64,000 nt of DNA from positions 3,048,671 to 3,112,670 of the forward strand of contig OY811991.1 in the NCBI GenBank assembly GCA_963681505.1. Direction: 5' to 3'. The notes under the pieces are model-generated. The model made no database searches, was not told where the DNA came from, and saw only the letters and a list, made by a program, of their open reading frames with translations. The stretch is from Eunapius fragilis. Its lineage: Eukaryota; Porifera; Demospongiae; Spongillida; Spongillidae. Of this stretch, positions 57,642 to 64,000 are shown in pieces (the stretch's first letter is position 1; each line of letters starts with the position of its first letter). A program made the translations under genes and the position numbers.

Positions 57642-60452
57642 ATGGCTGTTAAATTGGTCAAGGACTTAGAAGAACTGATTGAGACCTATCAAGATGATAT
57701 AAATGAAGATATGACACTTAAAAGAGCACTAAGAAGAGGACTGGTTATGCATTTGCACTCAAAAGTTGGAAGAAGTGAATATGCTCAAACTGCTACCTCA
57801 GTAGCTCATATATTGAACGTGAGTAACATTCCTTGGAGTCAGAATATTGAGGCATTAAAAATATCCATTTGTAAGTTGTGCAAAAGAATAAGTACATTTA
57901 AAAAAAACTTAACTAGAGATTGGGAGAGTATTGTGCAACTCCTAAGTGAAAATCACATATCTGTTGACAAGGTTGAGTTGCCTCATCAAATTCCTGAAGA
58001 GAGTGTGACTAAACAACCATACACAGAAGTATTGCCACCTGCCAAAAAGATGAGAGGAGATTGTGAAAAATGTTGTATTCAAAGAATGGAGATAAGTAAT
58101 CTTACAGCTAAATTGAAATCAATGCAAAAACAAAATCAGGTTATTCAGTTAAAAGACCAGCTGAGAAAAATGAAGCAAGCTATAACCCATAAGCATAATA
58201 TTGAAATTGGTTTAAGAAATCAACTGCGTAAATTTAAACAGGAAAGACAAGTATTCCTACAAAAGATTAAAAAATTATCCTCAAGTGCAGCAAAGATGAA
58301 GGAAACAGCAATGTTTTTAAAACTTAAAAAGGTAAATAAGTCAAAAGCTAATTATGTACAAAAATACAATGAACTAAGTAATAATCAAGGAGTTATAGAA
58401 AAGGAACTGAATGCAAAAGTGAGTGAATTAAATTTAAAAGTTAGAGAATTACAAAGAGATAATAATGACCTTGGTGCCCAAATGGAAGAGCTGAGGAATT
58501 GTACAACACAAACACTGGATAGCAAAAAAGATCATAAAACATATGACATTCCCATAAGAAAAGCCATTTATCACTGTCTTATACAGCAAGTTCCAGTTGA
58601 AACTGCAGTTGGTGTTATTGAAAATGTTATTAAGGAAATGACAGGAACCACGATAAATTTCTTACAAGACAAAACCACAGTAAGCCAAATGGCTTATGAG
58701 TTAGGTGTATTAAGTGACATACAGACTGGAGATATATTGACTTCCACTGATAACATAACAATAGCTTGGGATGCAACATCCATAGATGGTTCCCATATAA
58801 ATGAGGTTCACATATGTGTCCCAGGAAGTTTGTATGTATTAGAATTAAATCAGTTACCGGGTGGAACAACTGAGGATTATTACACACACACACATAACTG
58901 AATCAATAAACCGAATTGTCTCTACATATTAACCAAGATTATGTTTCTGTTAAAAAAAGTGTACTCACACATTCAATGCACTATGAGTGATCGTGTTAGT
59001 GTTAACCACTGCGTAAAATTGAAATTAGATGAGCAATTTGAGCATACACTTCTTGAACTTAAATGCAATGTTCATCCTCTAGATAGCATATCAACTGATA
59101 TCAGAGGTGCTTTAAAAAAAAAAGATAAAGAACAGAACATAGAAAGCAGCACAATTGGTAATGACTGTAGGGTTGGTGATTTAATTTATGGTCTAACAAA
59201 AATGCGATATAAGCAAGGCAAGGGTGATCCTGCAGGATTCAAGCATTTTCTTCACCAAGAAAATATAAAGCCTGGTGATATGTAGGTAATAGATTTCATG
59301 TTCTGTTTTACTTAAGTGGAATATTTTTCCAATTGAAAGATATATTATTAAATTACCTGCTAAGTATGTGCCTCAATAATACCACTCTGAGAACATCTCT
59401 TATAAAGGACTTACAAAATAATGGCATACTTATTCAGCTTAGAGTACTTGGATTAATTGGAAAAGTAATAACAGGACCTTGGATGAAGATATTTTATTGC
59501 AATAATGAAGGTAAAAGTAATTTAGAAGTGGTTTCCATCCTTAAGGCAAGTGTCAATAGATTGCAATACGTTGTAAAAACACCGGAATTATTTTTAACCA
59601 CATCTGAGGATTTGTTTGCAGAGAAATTGAATGAGAACGATGAAACTCTGAAGTGCTTGCAGAGTGAGATTCCACCTCTTGAAAAGGAGCAATTCAACAT
59701 CTTAATGACTATGGCATTACAATGTGTTCTTGATGTTCTGCAAAGACAGCTTCAGCCGTATCTAACTGGTGCATTATCAAACCCTACTGAAGAAATGCTA
59801 TCCAGAAGTCAAAGTGCTCCAATACACAACATGCATTCAGAGCAAACCCTTGCTCTAACTGACCATCAAATACGACGTGCAAGAAATGCAACCATTGGTT
59901 TTGTTGATGGCAAAGTCAAATTTAAAAGAAACAGAACTACAGTGGTTAGAAGAAAAGGATAAACATAGTCAAGAAAAACTGATCTCATTTGCAATAGGGA
60001 GAGCTAGATATGCTCGATGGTAGCAGAAAGCTAATGATAATTTAAGGTTAGAAATAGAACATGCAAGGCTTATGCATAAGCAACAGAAGCGTGATAAAAC
60101 ATCAAGGTCAAAGACTGAAAAGAACTTTAGAGACGTAATCTTAAAAAAATGTAATGTAAATGAAACTTTTTCTGACCTTGTAACTGAGATAGCAGAAGTA
60201 GTGAACACTGTATTAGAAAATCCTTATTGGCTAAATGGAAAGGATGTTACACATATGTGGAATATTTCACCGGGACAGGACAAAGAGTTCAGTGGCAAAG
60301 TGCTAAATGTCAAGAACTCAAAAAAATTAAGGTATAAAAGTTATAATATCATATTGGAGTGCTCATGAATTGGAAGAGGAAAGTGAAGACGATACCTTGA
60401 CTTTAGATAAAGTGTTAACTGATATTGTGCATCATGACCTAGTGATACATTG
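57642..60452 (+). pseudogene. Frameshifted DDE-type transposase-like gene with coiled-coil N-terminal region
   Basis: The first frame (57642-58901) is intact for about 415 codons: an N-terminal alpha-helical region, a CEKCC motif, a long coiled coil (about codons 150-300), then ITIAWDATSIDGSHINEVH with a candidate catalytic Asp. After frameshifts near 58875 and 58930, CTMSDRVSVNH follows (second candidate Asp) with LKCNVHPLDSI and KGDPAGFKHFL. After another near 59283, GNRFHVLFY follows, then LGLIGKVITGPWMK, and a C-terminal NMHSEQTLALTDHQIRRARN with a candidate Glu. A final frame change near 60345 leads to a C-terminal end at 60452. Similar ordered blocks occur in multi-copy transposon-derived proteins of cnidarians and fishes, but I cannot name the superfamily. 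The first codon follows a splice-acceptor-like ttccttttcag, so an upstream exon is possible. At least four frameshifts make it non-functional as assembled. Confidence 0.6.
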
Positions 60453-60789
60453 ATTTTAAAGTGTTCGGAAATTCTATTTTCATGTTACAAATATGTATTC
60501 TGTGTATAAGTCTATAATGTAATGTTCTGATTTGAAAGTCTCGAATGAAGATACTATAAAGATATGATGATTTGAAGATCGGCGTTATAGCGATCACAGT
60601 TTTTCTAATTTTACCGCATTGGTCGCTATACATTCTTATTTCGGTACTTAACGGTCCATTACTCCAGTTAGAATAAAGCTACAGAAAATACAAAAGCAGT
60701 TTTGAAAACCACTAAGTATGCTCTTTACACTGGTTCATGTAGTTACGCGTGAACGTAAGTTTGAATTTTTTTTGTCAAGTACCTAATAT
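60453..60789. other. Spacer, no gene seen
   Basis: AT-rich sequence; it may include the 3' end of the transposase-like element. No terminal repeat was identified. Confidence 0.35.
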
Positions 60790-61100
60790 TGACAGAATTA
60801 TGAACGACAATCAAGTGTTTTGCTAGAAGCGAGCATGACGGCGGGTTCGGCAGCCCTTGTGGCCAAGAAAAGAAAGCATAACACCAATGATAGGAAGTGT
60901 GAGGAATTGGGTTGGGTCTGCACCCCACTTGTAGTCAAGACCTATGGGTGTTGGGGTGCTGCAGCAGTGGCGGCCTTTTCTAAGGTTGTAGGTCGCCTTT
61001 CCACCAGGCTAAACGAACCCAAGTCCAAGACCATCCAGCCGCCTAGGGTTGGCCTTAGTGAGAGCCAATTGCAGAGCCATCCTGTCTAGGTTAACTTGAC
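60790..61100 (+). pseudogene. 3' fragment of an endonuclease-type retrotransposon
   Basis: KHNTNDRKCEELGWVCTPLV and VKTYGCWG match the C-terminal end of the ORF at 39932. After a frameshift/deletion near 61028, LVRANCRAILSRL follows in another frame. The tail gtaataattattatgt near 61117 resembles the tails of the related copies. Confidence 0.75.
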
Positions 61101-62164
61101 TGTAAGGCCGCATCAATTATGTAATAATTATTATGTATCTTTAGTGTAATAGTTTGCAGGTTAGAGTATTTATATGTATATTTAATAATATATAAATTTT
61201 AAATAGTACAAACTAATATAAAATTATATTTTCAGAAAGTTTGATGATTGCGTTTTGAGCATTATTTTAGTTCTTCTGTTGGAAATCAGGAGTGTGGTAT
61301 ATATATTATTAGCAATTGATGCTTGGAAAAAGTTTAATATTTCATTGATTTGTTAGTCATCTCTCACCTCAGTAAGTACCATTGGCATTGCCACTGTCAA
61401 CTTGCAGTATTCAAATGTTACTGATGGAACTTGATGCCTTCGATTTCCTTATAAGGATTTGACAAATGACTGTGATAAAATTACATTAGTCATGTGATCA
61501 ACTCCAGTGAAATAAGCAAGATTCGGCTTCATCATTGCTTGAACTAGGATAGCCCCCTCTGTTGAAGGATGGGGGAAAAACATTTAGGGTCATGCTACAA
61601 ACCTTGTCGTCCAATTGAGATAGTAAAAACAATCAAGAGAGCTACTAAAAAGTGTAATGTTCACACCACAAGGGCCAGGCATATCCCAAGAATGAACGAG
61701 TAACTCCTCTCATACCGACTTGCTCCAATGCCACAGTTGACCACTGCAATTTATTTGACAGTTTAGGTGAGGTTTTAATTGCAATTTGTCTCACATACAG
61801 GACCTGAAGTCCTGATCTAATCAGGCTCCCATGAAAGCAATTGAAAATCCAGCTTCTGGCCCAGGCAAATGTTTTAAAAAATCTATTATTGTGATCATAC
61901 CATCATCATAATACTACTATTCATAAAATTGCTTCTACGACTTAGATTTTGTTGCTGTGTTGTACATTTCATTTATCCTTGCTTGTAAATAATAATGATA
62001 AACATATTTTTATTATTATTTTTTAAATTGCACCACTTCTCATTTATACAACACACAGTATACACAATTATAAAAGATACGAATACCTAGAAATAAATAA
62101 ATAAATAGACAAATAAATAAAATAAAACACAGGAACACGAGAAGCACTGAGTGCTGAAATTCAT
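61101..62164. other. Intergenic region, no gene seen
   Basis: AT-rich, without recognisable coding sequence. A short aaataaataaataaataga run lies near 62093-62120. Confidence 0.4.
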
Positions 62165-62944
62165 TCTGGCAAGCATGGAAGCCCTGCACCATCTTCAATC
62201 TCCATCCTTCTCCTCCATTTCACTCTACTGCCACGAATGCACAGATCTGTGGCACGAAGGACAGCAAAAAGCATCTTTGCACGCACATAACCCAGCACTC
62301 ACTGTTTGATTTGTGCCAAATTGCAGCCATTTTTTCAGCGAAATGACGCATAAATGCCTTTGCCTCAAGACCCAGTACCCCACCAGCTGTCACAACAAAT
62401 GGTGTAAAAGATACGTTAATCATATCAGCAGCTTGTGAGTATTTTTGTTTCTTAGTGTACTCAATCGAGGAAAGAACTGCACCCACATCACGATGCAAGT
62501 AGGAATTAGCGTCTGAATCCAACTACTCGAACATAAAAAAAGTAGTAGCTTGAGGCTGCCATACACAATGAACAGAAAGATCAGCAACTAAAGCAGGAAC
62601 ATTTTCTTGGCCATTTGGTTCTCTTATGACAGGTTCTCTCACAACCTCTTTATAGGCAATTGAAGCCAGGTCACCAAGGGCATCCCTGATTTCATTGTGT
62701 CTTTGAATGACTAAACCGCCCTTTCTACAATCAACCTGGGCATTTTGAACTGACTACCACAACCATCACACACAGCTGATAATCGTAGTAATGGTCGATG
62801 ATATCTCAGTGCCAGTGAGTTCCGAAATTCAGTGGTAGATAGATCAAAATGATGGTATGCCAATGGTATTACTGTCAACCATGCCGAGGTCTTTCCATCA
62901 ATTCCTCGTTGTACAGCTCTTTTCTTGTTGTCGTCAATTAACAT
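62165..62944 (-). pseudogene. C-terminal fragment of a second retroelement family
   Basis: Reading the minus strand: AVQRGIDGKTSAWLTVIPL, FDLSTTEFRNSLALRY, CDGCGSQF, then in shifted frames a RHNEI-like segment near 62700, NGQENVPALVADLSVH, DVGAVLSSIEYTKKQKY, INVSFTPFVVTAGGVLGLEA, and an end ATDLCIRGSRVKW with a stop at about 62165. The order (LTVIP, CxxC, RHN, a conserved acidic segment, GVLG.EA, IRGSR) parallels the ORF at 39932 but the sequence is distinct, so this is a different reverse-transcriptase element family. The reverse transcriptase itself is absent. Frameshifts and stops are present. Confidence 0.6.
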
Positions 62945-64000
62945 ATTAATTAAATTAAAATAAAAAACTAAAATATTCTATATTGTTTTGGATTCTATAC
63001 GATAGCCCCCAAGTATATTATGTTGGCAAGTTACATTGCCAAAAGAAATAATTTTGTTCTACATAAGTGAGAAAGAGCATGAGGACTAGAAATGTAATGG
63101 CATGAGATTAAGCCTCACACCTGCCATCATTATCACCTACAAGAATGCCATGAAAATTATTATAACAGTGTGAAAAGTGTGCTGAAATGTTGGAATTTAC
63201 AGCTGTTGAATTGAACAAGTCTGAGAAATTATCTATGTATGCACACACATACACACATATTGCACGGTCATGGTTTTCGGATAGCTATATAGTTACTAAA
63301 TGTGAGTAAATTCAAATCTGCCATAACGTAGTTTTGCGACCGCCCAACTATTTAACCTTTAATCTCCCGACGTCCTACGTGTAGGACGCAAGTAAAAATT
63401 AGTATTTTGGGCAAACGATGTGTGAGAAGAACGAATTCTACTGCCAGTAGTACAGTCAAAAGCATGTTTTTGATAAAGGGGTGTGTTTGGAAAATGGTGA
63501 AGCGGGCACATGTATTGTCAGAAAAATAAAGAAGGCCTAAGGAAAAAAGGGGGTTTGTAAGACAGGCCTCTGGCACTTAACACAGTAAAAAGCAAGTACG
63601 TAGTAGAGTGGGAAGACGAGGGCTCCACGACAGAATCTACGAAGGCATTTGTTCGCCGCACGTTCTAGGGCAGCACCTGCAAAGGGGAAAGGAACCCCCC
63701 CCCCCCCCCCCCCCCGCCCACCCGGTGCAGGATGATGATAAATGATGATTGCGAAGATGGGAGAGTGAAGAATTTTCTACGGCGGAAGAGGTTGATGACA
63801 ACGATGAACCTCAGCGGAACGCGTGGTATACTATTATTGTCAAATACATACATGCGCATGCGCATACATACAAAGTTCGACTCCCTTTTTACTTCTTCGT
63901 AGCAATGATTTACCTTGTCCTGCTTCAGAATTTGATCACTCTTACTAGCTACAAGCAGTGTTTATGCTTCATGAGAGTCTTTGGGCAGTAGGAGATGCCT
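62945..64000. other. Right-edge sequence, no gene seen
   Basis: Short open frames only. A poly-C run lies at about 63695-63715 and an atgcgcatgcgcat palindromic patch near 63850. Confidence 0.4.

Overview
The window is eukaryotic: genes are split by short GT-AG introns (mostly about 50-200 bp), there are microsatellites, DNA transposons and non-LTR retroelements, and host genes are widely spaced. An intron-containing receptor tyrosine kinase-like gene, a secreted acyloxyacyl hydrolase, compact introns and these transposon families suggest a non-bilaterian or other marine invertebrate. A sponge is my best guess (inference, moderate confidence). Flanking DNA is AT-rich, whereas the two single-exon host genes look clearly GC-richer.

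Only three host-like genes stand out: a single-exon Golgi-type fucosyltransferase-like protein (2650-3987, minus), a single-exon acyloxyacyl hydrolase (47399-49096, plus), and a ten-exon receptor tyrosine kinase-like gene (54438 to 49298, minus). The kinase has Asn in place of the DFG Asp. It is tail-to-tail with the hydrolase, with about 200 bp between the two stop codons.

Most of the rest is mobile or repetitive DNA. At 4338-7850 lies a multi-exon transposon gene whose N-terminal part reproduces the zinc-binding and RING region of vertebrate RAG1, joined to a transposase-like C-terminal part unrelated to the RAG1 core. This layout is that of the N-RAG-TP elements described from Aplysia. A second, more broken RAG1-N-like fragment lies at 8570-9264. 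Around 10180-15257 is a very large inverted-repeat structure whose arms carry a 21-bp minisatellite in opposite orientations, like a Foldback element. Further right are a decayed Gypsy-type pol, a 36-bp minisatellite of about 3.7 kb, a TIR element, and an apparently intact non-LTR retrotransposon ORF of the restriction-like-endonuclease type (39932-43315). Beyond that come a 610-bp foldback, several 3' fragments of the same retroelement family, a frameshifted transposase gene (57642-60452), and a fragment of a second retroelement family (62165-62944).

Assembly warning: 6736-23483 and 23684-40434 are the same sequence. They are separated by exactly 200 N, and they end and begin exactly at that gap. 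Minisatellite arrays with dozens to about 100 units have the same length in both copies, and the few indels I found cluster in the first half kilobase of the second copy and in homopolymers. This looks like two overlapping contigs that were scaffolded end to end without merging. Features at 6.7-23.5 kb and 23.7-40.4 kb should probably be counted once.
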